Shown here one piece after another: positions 11,801 through 22,451 of a DNA stretch of 64,000 bases. Positions within the stretch are counted from its first letter, which is position 1, and every line of letters starts with the position of its first letter. The position numbers were made by a program, and so were the translations under genes. Under the pieces are notes generated by a model. That model was not told the origin of the DNA. It was given only the letters and a program-made list of their open reading frames with translations, and did no database searches. This DNA is from Halocafeteria seosinensis. Taxonomy: Eukaryota; Sar; Bigyra; Bicosoecida. The stretch lies in assembly GCA_001687465.1 (NCBI GenBank), contig LVLI01000194.1, positions 248,001 to 312,000 on the forward strand, given 5' to 3'.

Positions 11801-12847
11801 CTTTCCGTAATGCTTCAGTTGATATCAATTTGCCAATTCCACCTTGTGTTTTCTTTGAGAGAGCATTGAGGACAGCTGTTGTGTCGGGTATTTCACTGGA
11901 ATTGCTCAGACACTCGCTCATTCTCAATCCATAGGATATTTCCGAAACGTAGGCGTGAGAACCTTCCGCCGCAAGGAAGAGGCCATATCTCTGCCGAACA
12001 GATCGGCCGAATCGATCGATCGGTCCAATCACGTTATTCTCGGCTAAGTGAGAAGCATGATGCTCCGCTACTTTAGACAAATTTGCATCAAACTCAATCT
12101 CCTGTCTCGCTTGGCTCCTGTACATGGTCAAATGATGACAGCCTGTTTTTGCTACCGTTTTCGAGGAACATACCACAATAGCATAAGGCTTACCGTAGCT
12201 CATTCGCTCTAGCAGAAAGTTGATTCTTTACGGCCGAATACACTGCGATATAAAGCACTAACATACAAACGTTACTTGCGTTACATAGTTGAGGGATGAA
12301 ACTTACTTCGGGCTTTCAACTGCCCCAGGGATCCAGGTCCCTCATCGTCTTCTCCATCGGATCCTTTGTGCTCGCTTCTAGCCGAACTCTCTTGTTGCTG
12401 TGATGCGTCTGCTGATACGGGTTCTTCTTCGTCTTGAGCACTGTGGCGATTCTCGTCTTCTTCCGCTTGCTCTACGTTGGGTCTTTCACCCTCGTCCCCC
12501 TCTGTAGTCTCAGCCCGAGTCGTTTCCGACGGCAGGTTATCCTCTTGCTGTTGCTCGTCTTGGGTGGCTTCTTCACGTTCATGATCTATTTCATCCTCTT
12601 GCTGTTGCTCGCTTTCGTGCTGTTCGGAGGCTCCTTGGTTGGATATCTCCCCTGAACCACATTCCTGTTCATCGCCATCTTGCCCTTCATTACCGTCTGT
12701 TTGTTTCCCTTCTTCTTCTTCAGCACCGTTATCTGCGTGTTGTGCGGTCTCTCCAGACTGTTGCTGCTCGGTGGCCGATTCTACTTCTTGTTGCTCATCC
12801 CCTGCCGTCGCCGCCGTATGAGGTTCCTCCTCCTCCTGTTGCGACAT
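8868..12847 (-). CDS. CCDC96: CCDC96 (CFAP184) ciliary coiled-coil protein fused to CAP/SCP-like region
   Basis: Five exons (12847-12307, 12208-10039, 9962-9596, 9533-9395, 9328-8868) splice in phase to 1225 residues. Residues 1-180 are extremely Glu/Gln-rich. Residues about 205-400 resemble a CAP/SCP fold: EIEFDANLSKVAEHHASHLAE, then ISYG and a C-terminal GIGI...VRVVEAFG segment. A less structured stretch follows. The last about 330 residues are the conserved CCDC96 coiled coil, with KRSVARSAVNSKTGK, DFEQLKIENSTLNEKIEDRN and LRKKTTSTVQVLTHVKEKLQ. CCDC96 pairs with CCDC113 and connects radial spokes and dynein regulators on axonemal doublets. Family members normally have only the acidic N-terminus plus coiled coil, so the middle region is odd. 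The junction between exons 1 and 2 decides whether this is one gene; it uses a GTAAGT donor and a CTAG acceptor 98 bp apart. Confidence 0.82.
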
Positions 12848-13425
12848 CGTCGGAGTAAAGAGTATTCAGGTACAAAATATTGCAAATTCGCTTCAGATTT
12901 ACTCTGCCTGTAAGGAAGTAATTGGATAGAGATCTGCAGTCAATACAACTCTACTTGAAGTCTGGCTAAGGACCTTACTTCAGTTTCCTCTCAATTATAA
13001 GCACCCTACTCCGTGTTATTAATTCACCCAATCCAGCTTTCCTATGGAGATATCTCATGCACTCCCCGTCATGGATCGGACGGATGCTGTAACTTAACAG
13101 CTTCCTAAACGACCGTTAAGTCACTTAAACCGACAAACATTCTTGCTACCTGTGTCAGCCGGCTTGAAGCCGGCGGCTTCGAGTCCAATGCGTGCATTGC
13201 GGTTTGCATGTATGTATGCAGAACGTTTAGTTATGCAATGGTAGGGCACTAGAGGTAACAAAGAGCCCTTTGATAGTGGTTGCCCTTATCCTGTTTCGTG
13301 CACATGAGCTTTGAGCAATGATGGCTGTCTGAACGTAGTTTTGTGGGAATTGTCTCTACATGCTAAGTGATCCATTCTCCCTTGTTACTTGATTGCGTAG
13401 TACAGAAAAAGACAAGCAGGGAAGG
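12848..13425. promoter_or_regulatory. Divergent intergenic region, CCDC96 and TMEM184
   Basis: These 578 bp lie between two divergent starts and contain no coding region I can support. A perfect short hairpin, GCCGGC-TTGAA-GCCGGC, sits at 13158-13174. Its role is unknown; it lies too far from either gene to read as a terminator. Confidence 0.3.
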
Positions 13426-15242
13426 ATGGCCCAAGTGTCTCGTCTGGCAAAATATCTAGTGATTGCTACGTATGGTAAGGAAGCAGCGAGAGCCAGGTTG
13501 TCTCAGTATTGAACGAACCCTTGAAAGTTAAATATATATTGGTGTGATGCAGCGGCGATTATCATTGGAGTCCCCTTTTTCGTCATCGAATTGCTGAAAA
13601 GAGGCACAGAGCGTCACATAATTGCTTGGGCAGTCGCTGGAGTATTCGTCCTACTTACTGTCCCCATCTCTGTGCACACAATTGTGCAGCATCTTATGCA
13701 CTACCACAGGCCAGACATCCAGAGGTACATTGTTAGAATTCTATGGATGGTACCACTTTATGCTGTGGAAAGTTATCTATCCCTAAGGTATAAGCAAAAG
13801 GCCATTTATATTGAAGCTATTCGGGATCTGTATGAGGTATGTCGCTTAGTTTTATGCAACTCTATCTAGCTATACTTCACACTCTGTCGTGCTCCAGGCG
13901 TACGTAATCTATTGTTTCCTATATTTCCTCATAGCTTGGTTTGGAGCCGAATCGCACTTAGCACACAAGCTGCGACAGAAACCTCCTGGTAGAGGCAGGC
14001 ACTTTTGGCCATTTAATTGGTTTTTAAAGCCATGGAGGCTGGGCTCGGAGTTCCTCTTCAAATGTAAACAGGGTACTCTCCAGTATGTTCTGGTTAAAAC
14101 TATAAGTAAGTATCTACAGGCATCGTTTCACAAGGTTTCATATAAGGATGAGTGTGTTTGCATGGATTCGCACAGCTTCTATTGCGACCATTTTGTTGGA
14201 AAAGTACCATGTGTACGGTGAGGGCAAGGTATTCGATTTAACCCGGGGATATTTTTACGTCGCCTTCATCTCGGGCGCCAGCCAGACTTGGGCAATGTAC
14301 TGTTTGGTTATCTTCTACCACGTAACAGTGGAGGAACTTGCACCCATGAGGCCGTTGGCAAAATTTCTGTCAATAAAGGCAGTTGTCTTCTTTTCTTGGT
14401 GGTAAGTCTGTCTTACTTGCGGCATGATGTTTTCCGCCCTACAATCGTCAATTTTTTCTTCTCACAGGCAATCTATAGCATTAGCTGTAATGGTTCAAAT
14501 TGGGCTGATCAACTCGACAATGGAATATAGTGATGAAGACATTTCCAAGGGTTTACAAAACTTTCTAGTCTGCATAGAAATGTTTGTCGCGGCTATTGCT
14601 CACAGATGGGTCTTTGAGTATCAAGATTTCGTTGGTGAAATCGACGATACGGTTCTCACCCGCGAATCAGCTGTTGCTTCTGCGAGTAAATCCGCTTCTA
14701 TAGCTTCTAGTATACCTGCAAAGGAAAAGAGAGTAAAATCTCGACTGAATTTCTGGAAAAAGAATGAATATCAGAGACTGGAAAGTGAAGACAAAGAGCT
14801 GGATGAAGTGAACGATGAAAGGAACCCAGGAGCCCTTCCACGAGAGCTTGAGTACCCTAACGACGAGGAAAGAGAAGTGCCCTCGGGAGTCGCTGTTGAC
14901 GGGCCCAACGTGGGCCCGCAAGAAGATACTATGCGCACGAAGAAACCTTTCTTTAGGGCGTTCATTGAGAGCAGTTTTCCAGGAGATGTCGTCAGCGATA
15001 TTGGGAGACATGTTAGTCGGAGTCACCGAGAAGAAATGCGTAGAGAAGCTGGTTTACAATGGGGACCGGCTTCACACTTTTCTGGCAGAAATGTTAGGAT
15101 TGAGCCGCGTGGTGTGCACGATATATCGGCTGCGGCCGAAGTAACACCGACACCTAGGGAACATGAAAGTAGATCACATACAACTGCCGTCTTCTCAGAC
15201 TACCAGCAGCAGCCTCACGAGACAACCAACTACAATCCCTAA
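13426..15242 (+). CDS. TMEM184/DUF300 multipass membrane protein (organic solute transporter alpha fold)
   Basis: Five exons (13426-13474, 13553-13836, 13898-14105, 14176-14401, 14468-15242) join to 513 residues. About seven hydrophobic helices fill residues 10-330. Family landmarks are HLMHYHRPDIQRYIVRILWMVPLYAVES, here split as HYHRPDIQRYIVRILWMVP and YAVESYLSL, then QYVLVKTITSIATILLEKYHVYGEG and LAKFLSIKAVVFFSWWQS; the last spans an intron. These are diagnostic of the TMEM184 / plant LAZ1 / yeast DUF300 family related to Ost-alpha. The C-terminal 180 residues are charged, cytosolic and disordered. Plant LAZ1 acts in vacuole-related trafficking and cell death, while animal members are poorly known, so the transport substrate is open. 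It ends 70 bp from the convergent U2AF gene. Confidence 0.92.
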
Positions 15243-15311
15243 GGTTTAGTTGTTCATTTGCTTTGGCTTATACATCACCGACGCTCTGGTCAAAACTGGA
15301 AGGAACTAAAG

Positions 15312-17035
15312 TTACGCAGAGTAGTCGCCTGCATTGAATTTGTTTTCATCATAATATTCGGCAGTCACGACTTGGCCTCCGAATGTTCTTCCGTTCAATT
15401 GAGATCTTGCCATTGCAGACTCTTGTTCTGTGGAGTATTCGAGGAAAGCGCTTCCGACACCGGCACCTTCTCGCGGGACAATAACGTTCTTTAAGTTTCC
15501 GAAGCGGGCACATTCTCCACGGATATCTTCGCAAATATCTCTGTACTCTTCATCACTCGCCAAATCGTTCTCGGTAATCATATTGCCTAGTTTCAATACC
15601 CGCGTAGCTCTTTCTGCTGGAGCTGGTTGCGTGGAACTGGCATCACCGAACAATGCTGCAGCTGCAGATGCGCCTTGCGTACCACCACCTGTAGGTTGAG
15701 GGTTGACTCCCGCTGCTGGACCCAAGAGTGCGGCGGCCGCAGCAGCTCCTCGAGAACCTGATCCGGCAGTAGTTCCCATTCCCGCAGTCGGAATTATCTC
15801 TTGCTCTTCTTGGGAAGTGGCGTGTTTCACTTCCATCGGAATCGTCCCTACCGGCAAACCGTTCATATTTTGCACGACGTCGTTGTGCAAAGCTGTGTTC
15901 CTGTACTGCACCAGGGCAGTTCCCTTGGATCTACCAGACATATCTCTACCAATCTTTACACCGGCTATCTCACCGAAGGGTTGAAAAAGTTCTTCGAGTT
16001 CGGCTTCAGTTAGTTCTGCCGGAAGATTAGAAACGTGGATCTTGGGAAGGGTAGCAATGATATCCTGCGAACTGAGGCCGCCCCCAGGAAGACGCAGCTT
16101 GTCACTTAGGGCTTGCAAATTCAGCGGAGCAGCTTTTTCACGAATGTGTTCTGGCAAAGACTCTGGTTTGTAGTCGTTAGGGCGGCGAACACGGACGGAT
16201 GTCCCGTCGAAGTCAATCCCGTCTAGGGACATGCATGCGGTAGTAAGCTCGATAGTAGCGAATTCAACAAACCCGAACCTTCTGTCTTTGTTAATGTACA
16301 CAGACAAAACTGGGGAGCCACCAGCAGGTAACGGTTCCGTTAAAGACTTGTTCACTACATCCTCAAAATATTTTCTCAGTTGTTCTTCTCCAACTCTATC
16401 CGGCAAGTTACCGACATATAGACGTCGTGCATGTCGTGTTTGTTGACTTGGGGCGTTGGGAGCATTTGCACTATTCACAGGGTTTGCCAGGTCGACTCCC
16501 CCAAGATTGTTGCGAGGAGGATAATCTGGAGGACAAGGCATGCCTGGCACCCATCCTTCAGGAGGCACCCATCCATTAGGCGGAACATCAAAGTTTGAGG
16601 ACCGCTTCCGGCGGGTCTTTCCCCCCGAAGATGGGCTTCTGTATGACGAAATCAAAGCATGTTAAGACACAGCCCCAACCATGAAAAGAGATACAGCAAG
16701 ACGTACCCGCTTTTCTCCGACCTCTCTCGCCGTTTTCTGGAATCATCCCTTTTGCGATCACCATTTCTAGATGATCTGTCCCTTTCTCTTGATCGTGAAC
16801 GATCCCGTTGTCTTCCTCTTTCTCGGGGTCTCGTTTCCTCCCGTGGCTCTCGATCTTGTAGGCCTCCAGGGCCAGTCGGCTGTTCCCCATTGCTCGCGCC
16901 ACTTTGTTTCCAAGCCGGAATGGTAGCATCTGCAGAAAATATGATTTAGACCATGCACAATCATTCAACTCAGCAACAACTCCTCAACTACAAACGCCTG
17001 CTTTCTTCTTTCTTACCTACGCCTCTGCCCGCCAT
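15312..17035 (-). CDS. U2AF2: U2AF large subunit (U2AF65), splicing factor
   Basis: Three exons (17035-17017, 16929-16707, 16638-15312) splice to 522 residues; the first coding exon is only 19 nt. Residues about 25-80 are an RS-like domain of Arg-Asp/Arg-Ser runs. A DVPPNGWVPPEGW linker follows, then RRM1 (RRLYVGNLPDRVGEE... FGFVEFA), RRM2 (KIHVSNLPAELTEAELEELF) and a C-terminal UHM with the R-T-F motif in LNGRTFGG. An Ala/Gly-rich loop separates RRM2 from the UHM. U2AF65 binds the polypyrimidine tract in the nucleus and recruits the U2 snRNP, fitting the dense introns here. The U2AF-ligand motif reads SSNFDVPPNGW, with Phe where animals have the Trp that inserts into U2AF35. It diverges from transportin across 331 bp. 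Confidence 0.95.
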
Positions 17036-17366
17036 TTCGGTGGTAGCTGGCTTCACACAGATTTCGATTCAATAGAGTTTCAAATATGCCTCACACATAA
17101 AAAATCTAGTTCCGGTGCAGAACAATCAAACACAAGCATATCGGCGGCGCTGGGTGTCCCAATAGTCCTAAGGGACCGTACAAAGTTTTCGCCCACTAGA
17201 GCAACCCAACTCTGTTATGCTTCAAGACAGTCTATAGGAATGGTGTAGTCGTTACAGGGCGTGACGAGTCGATGGTGAGACGTCTTTGTATACTGATATT
17301 TTAATTCCCTTGGCCGCTTTGAGCTGTGGACAGTGTTAACGAAACGGGAAGAGACAGAGTAACTCG
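17036..17366. promoter_or_regulatory. Divergent promoter, U2AF2 and transportin
   Basis: A 331-bp shared upstream region between divergent starts. I see no coding potential, no TATA box at a sensible distance and no strong repeats. Confidence 0.35.
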
Positions 17367-20331
17367 GTGTCAGCCTCCTCGGCCACCACAATGTCTCAAG
17401 GGAATGGTATACAGGAGCCAAACCAAGGGTTCCAACCACGCCCTGACATCTTGCAAGAAGTGGTTTCGCTTCTGCAAGTTGGATTTCATCCGACTCAGGA
17501 AAACCAGCAGTTTGTGCAGCAAGAGCTCGATAAACACAGTCAGAGCCCCGTATTCCAACTGTATCTGGCGTACTTTCTATGCCACCACGAGGAAGCCATT
17601 CATATCCTGCAGCAACAACATTCAATAAGCCAGGCAGTCACCGAACAGGCGGGGGCTCTTGGGCAAATGGCTGGATTGCTTCTGAAGAGTGTAGTGGATC
17701 GATATGGAGATAAGACAGATGATGAGTCGATGAATAAAGTTAAGCGTTTTGTACTCGGAGCTTTGGAACGGTCCGCAGGGCCCTCCCATCGGTATGTAGC
17801 CAGTGTTGTGAACACGGCGTGCTCCGTTACCGAGTGTTTTCTCAAACAATTTTCCACAGGCGCGTTGCCGCAGTCGTCGCCGCGACTATAGCACGAAGGA
17901 CCTCTCTCCACCTTTGGCAACACCTGCTGGAGCGGATATATCAATCGGTCAAAGGGTTACATGAAAGCACACACGATACCAACGTCTGCAAAGGGTATTT
18001 ATACGTGTTTGAGCAACTATGTGAGGACGTTCGGGATGAACTAGTTGACAAGACCGAACAATTAGGGCGGCCTCTCTCACTCTTAATACCATCTCTGCTT
18101 CAGGCTATTCCTACCATGGAAGATACGGAGATGCAACGCATGAGTCTTACTTCGATATATCACCTCATCGAGGAAATGCCACCCGCCCTGTCTAGCAATT
18201 TGGTGCACTTCTTCCAGACGCTATTTCTCCTGGCAAACTCGGACGATGAGGCTATTCGGAGAGTTGTTTGCGAAAGCCTGGTTCTTTTGGCTGTTTCACA
18301 GCATTCTGATATCATCGTAAATCATTTTGATTCTGTTGCCAAACTGATTTTAAATGCCATGGGAGACCGAGAACCAACAGTTGCTATGGCAGCGACGGAG
18401 TTTTGGTCGGTCTTCATCCACAGTGGCGGAGACTCATCTGAAAAACTGTGTACTCCGTATCTTGAGCAGTAAGTTGAAGACCCCTCAGTATCTTTATACG
18501 TCGACAAACATATTCTGGTTTATCGTACAGGGTACTTCCTACCCTTCTCCGCAATATGCGCTATTCGGAAGAGGAACTAATGGATGCAGCTGTGGATAAC
18601 ACAAGCGACGCACATATCCCGGATAAAATCCAAGACGTTAAACCATGGGTTCGCAAAGACAAAAAGAAGAAGGTACCAAGTGACGAGGAAGATGAAGAAG
18701 CAGAGGGAGGTACCGAGAGTTACACATTGCGCCGCGTCAGCGCTCATACACTTGATACCTTGGCTCTTTATTGTGGTAACACGATAGCATCGCCGTTGTT
18801 ACGCTACTTACCTTCCTACTTAGAGTCGCAAGGAAACAATCATGAAGAATGGATGAAGCGAGATATCGGTGTGCTAGCTTTGGGAGCCGTAGCAGAGGGA
18901 TGCTATGATGACCTTGAAGAACATCTGCCCAACTTGGTACCGTATTTGGTTAAGCTAACGGAAGACACTATTCCCGCTGTTCGGGCAGTAGCTACGTGGT
19001 GTTTAAGTAGGTTTGCACAGTTCATATGTTCCTGTGAAGACCATAAGTATGGGTTAAGTGCAGTTTTCCCGTATGTACTTAAGTGCACCCTCGATGGTGT
19101 GAAGCATGTGCAGTGGTACTCCATGTCCGCTGCGGTGGATTTTATTCGGCATATGGAGGATAAAATTGAATTCTTTGTCGACTCCATCACTGAGTGTTTT
19201 ACCAGGGCAGCCCAGATCTACCAGTTAAAATCCCGAATGCTACTTTTCGACGCTGTCGCTGAACTGGCGGAAAATTCACCTGCTGTCCTCTTTTACCCGC
19301 AGTTCCATTCCAATGTGCTGAAGCCTTTGGTCCAACGATATATTGATCTGCCTCCTGATCAAGAGCTGGAGTTGCTTCCTTTAATGGAGGTCATAGCAAG
19401 TATTGCCATGAATACTAGTGACAGATTCTTGGACTTTGCGAATCCTGTCTATCAGAAAACCAAGTCTCTGCTAGAAAGCCAGGTGACTGCAGTAGTGTCT
19501 CAAAAGGATAAGGGTGAAGAGCCACCAGACTTAGATTTACTAAATACGTCAATTGATCTGGTAGCCGGCATTGCGGAGGGTATCGGGGCGAGCTTTGAAT
19601 CTCTGCTGGGCGAGAACGACAGCCCGCGAATTCTGCAGCTATTACTGTATTGTCTAGACGAAGGTCCTGACACTCGCCAAAGCGTCTACGCCTTGTTTGG
19701 TGATATTTCGCAGAATGCATTTCCTTGCATCAACAATGATGAAACGTTGAACATTATGCTAGGGAAGTTGATTAATAGTTTAAACTCCGATAATTTCTTT
19801 GAGATCAACAACTGTATTTGGGCTACTGGAGAAATCATATGCCGAGCCGACAGCTCCTTCGCTTATAAGTATGGACCGACGATTGTAGAGAAATTGCTCC
19901 CCTGGTTTTCAGAGCTTTCTAGTGCGAATCGTTTACTCCTTGAAAATCTTGGGATCATTATCGGGAGGTTGGCTATGGTTGCTCCAGATATAGTTGGCGG
20001 CTATTTGCCTCAGATTGTAACGCCCTGGTGCCAGACGTTGTCCTTAATTACTGATGAACAGGAAAAGTATTCTGCATTTCAAGGTTTAGTCAAATTAATG
20101 GAGTATCAGCCTCAGCCGTTCTTGCAAAACTTTCACGCTGTTCTTTTCACAATCGCCTCATGGTTTGCAACAATGGGCCAGCAGGAAGATCCTCAAGATC
20201 TTCACTCCTCGTTTGGAAATCTCATTCGACAGTTCCGACAACATTGTGGGGAGCGATGGCCTCATATTGTGTCTCAATGCCAGCCTGAAGTAAGACAGGT
20301 ACTATCGCAATGCTTCCCAGATATATTCTAG
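17367..20331 (+). CDS. TNPO1: Transportin (karyopherin beta-2), nuclear import receptor
   Basis: Exons 17367-17791, 17860-18468 and 18531-20331 join in phase to 944 residues (936 if Met at 17391 is used). This is close to the roughly 890-residue animal protein. HEAT repeats run throughout. Family landmarks include the acidic H8-loop segment VPSDEEDEEAEGG, WMKRDIGVLALGAVAEGC (EREAGVLALGAIAEGC in relatives), AVATWCLSRFAQF, LLFDAVAELAE and a C-terminal FGNLIRQFRQHCGERW. The H8 loop is the RanGTP-driven cargo-release element. The protein should import PY-NLS cargoes such as hnRNP and splicing proteins through the nuclear pore. Its partner receptor, importin beta-1, lies 2 kb downstream in opposite orientation. 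Nothing appears broken. Confidence 0.94.
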
Positions 20332-20689
20332 AAGCAATGAAGCTTCGTTAACGGGAAACAATTTGGTGGCGTTCCAGTCATAACCACGAACAGCGCAAAG
20401 TCCTCAAGACCAGTAACGCTAGCGCTATGAGGGTACTTCAATGTGGCAAGTCCCGAAGACCCATTCATGTGTAGTCGGGGATATTGTAGTAGCGAGTTTA
20501 CTAGTTGGGTACTGACCTTGTCCTATTGCGCACCCTGCACTCATTTATCAGTGAAGTAGACACAAGTTGCGCCAACTGCGTTCGTCCCTCGTCTTTCGTG
20601 ACATTGGATTGGTTTACTGCTACGTTGCAGATGGCTCAGTTTCCAGGACGCAGTAGAAGTTAATGCACCACTCGTGAGTAGTCGTTTTT
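20332..20689. other. Intergenic tail between transportin and LINE fragment
   Basis: About 360 bp without coding potential. It holds the transportin 3' region and possibly the 3' untranslated part of the LINE read on the minus strand, where AATAAA-like motifs (two GAAATAAAG copies) occur at about 20690-20730. I searched it for the missing kinase N-lobe (glycine loop, VAIK lysine) and did not find it. Confidence 0.3.
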
Positions 20690-21910
20690 CCTTTATTTCA
20701 TGTTTACATATGCCATTCTTTATTTCGTACTTCCACGTTCGTCTTCAAGTGTGTTTGTTGAGCGCCACAACTTCAGATATACCTGCTTCAAAATAACCAC
20801 TATTATAATTTGTTGGTCTCGACCAATATTGAGCGCAACTACTACCAGTACGGAGTAGCAGCAAGAGCACCCAATCCTCATCAGTAAATCTCAACCCTTT
20901 ACTCGTGGGAAGAGCTGTGAGGAAGGATGCGCTGCCCTGTTGCCGGGAGGCCGACAAATGGGCACGGTCGTCAACAGACAGACTTCCGTGAATGGCTCGG
21001 AAGACCCGGTCAACAATCTTCCCGGACAACCACCCCTGGGTCTTCGCATGTATGGGCGCCGGTTCGGACAACCACGACAATTTAATATCTGCCCCTTTCC
21101 TACGAGCCTGCCTGACGTCACTTGCCAGAGGGGCCACTGGTAGAACAACTGGAGCTATAGATTTTGCCTCCCAATACGAAGCCACATAAGCGGCTTCCGA
21201 GGAAATTTCGCACTTGGACACTCCAAGCCCCCCATAGCGGACCGGGAGCCACATTCGGTGGCATGCCGCTATGGCCTCCCCATCCCCGTATTGCGAGGAC
21301 TCCAGCAGATCAAGGACAATTTCAAAGATCGCGGAATCAAAGGCCCGAGTGGCTTGGATTCGAGACGAGGGGGGAACGGTGCGCAGGAGATGGTTAAAGG
21401 TGCGTGACACAGAAGAGGATAAGAGGAGGAAGCGAACCTGACGGGAGATTGGGGGCTTTCCCTTGAGAAGCAACAGATTTCTGATCTCATGTACCTTCCG
21501 CAAGCATTCCTCGTCCTCCCATTCAACCGTCCCTACTGGCGAGCCAAGAACGACCACCCCTGAGGTCCTGATACGGATATCCGAAGGAATTCCTTCCAAT
21601 GGAGTGCCAGGAGGGAGCAACAATTCGGTTTTTGACCGGTTAACTTGGAGGCCAACGGGACCGACCCTTCGAACCAGCCCCCTTTTTCGGATGGGAAGCC
21701 AAAAACTCCCTCCACCCATCAGCATCCCCCTCAATGCCTCTCCGCAGGGAGTCCAGGCGGGTCTGGATACTCGGAGGCGGCCTAGAGAAACCAGAGTTAC
21801 AAGGTTCGCTCGCCTCGGCTTCAGCCGGATCGGCCGCATGCTGACCCCTGGGACACGCCTTAACATGCTTAGAAATCCCTGCGGCCGCAAACGGGCGAGA
21901 ACAAAACTGG
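20690..21910 (-). mobile_element. Damaged non-LTR retrotransposon (LINE) fragment, reverse-transcriptase C-terminal part
   Basis: On the minus strand a 394-codon frame (21929-20745) ends in a typical LINE reverse-transcriptase C-terminal region: LQVNRSKTELL, then VVVLGSPVG, then LPVRYGGLGV about 130 residues later, and a long helical tail. The catalytic YxDD motif is absent. Immediately upstream the meaningful frame shifts to one reading FCSRPFAAAGISKHVKAC, a zinc-finger-like motif of the kind found at LINE protein N-termini. The copy therefore seems to join a 5' piece to a 3' piece with most of the RT deleted and the frame lost. AATAAA-like signals lie near 20690-20730. The 5' end abuts a kinase sequence at about 21910. 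The copy cannot be autonomous. Confidence 0.75.
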
Positions 21911-22438
21911 ATTTTAAGAGGTTTGGCATTTATGCATAGAAACCACAGGTTGCACAGCGACATCAAGAGCGATAACATTCTCGTTGATTTTGATGGGAAC
22001 GTCAAGATTGCTGACTTCGGCTTCGCGGCTGGATTGACGGAAGAGCAAACGAAACGAAACTCCGTCGTGGGCACACCTTACTGGAGGGCCCCCGAACTTA
22101 TACGAGGTCAAGACTACGATTCCAAGGTAGAAGTGTGGAGTCTCGGGATTACTGCACTCGAGATGGCAGATGGTGAACCGCCGTTACTACATCACCCGCC
22201 TCTAAAAGCTTTGCTAAAAATCACTACGGCAGAAAGCCCCACCTTGCAGCAACCGCAGGAGTGGAGCAAAAACTTCCAACACTTTCTGAGTAGATGTCTG
22301 CACAAGGAGCCGGGGAAACGCGCTCTCACCGAACAACTATTAATGCACCCCTTTATAAAGAGTGCCTGTTCACGCGATGACTTTGCCCAGTTTGCCTCGA
22401 CAGTGCTGACGGCTAGGGGTAAAAAGAGAAACAAGTAG
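21911..22438 (+). pseudogene. STE20/PAK-like protein kinase, C-lobe only, truncated next to LINE
   Basis: Translation from 21911 gives ILRGLAFMHRNHRLH, DIKSDNILVDFDGNVKIADFG, SVVGTPYWRAPELI and WSLGITALEMADGEPP, then a C-lobe to the stop at 22438, matching PAK/STE20 kinases from subdomain VIb on. Everything before is missing: no glycine loop, catalytic lysine or alpha-C helix occurs upstream, where the LINE starts. The HRD triad reads H-S-D and the invariant Asp of subdomain IX is Glu (KVEVWS). DFG and APE are intact. There is no intron. It ends 13 bp from the convergent importin beta-1 gene. It looks like a dead relic of a formerly longer gene, though a short expressed fragment cannot be excluded. 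Confidence 0.8.
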
Positions 22439-22451
22439 ATGATCTATGTTA

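Noticed and set aside
12434-12913. Plus-strand Leu/Phe/Val-rich frames that look like membrane proteins
   Set aside because: They are the antisense of the Glu/Gln-rich first exon of CCDC96.
13158-13174. Perfect GCCGGC-TTGAA-GCCGGC hairpin followed by GGCTTCGAGTCC, tRNA-like
   Set aside because: No matching acceptor, D or anticodon arms can be drawn around it, so it is not a tRNA gene; kept only as a short hairpin.
21923-22438. Functional STE20/PAK kinase
   Set aside because: N-lobe absent, HRD Arg replaced and subdomain IX Asp replaced; better explained as a pseudogene.
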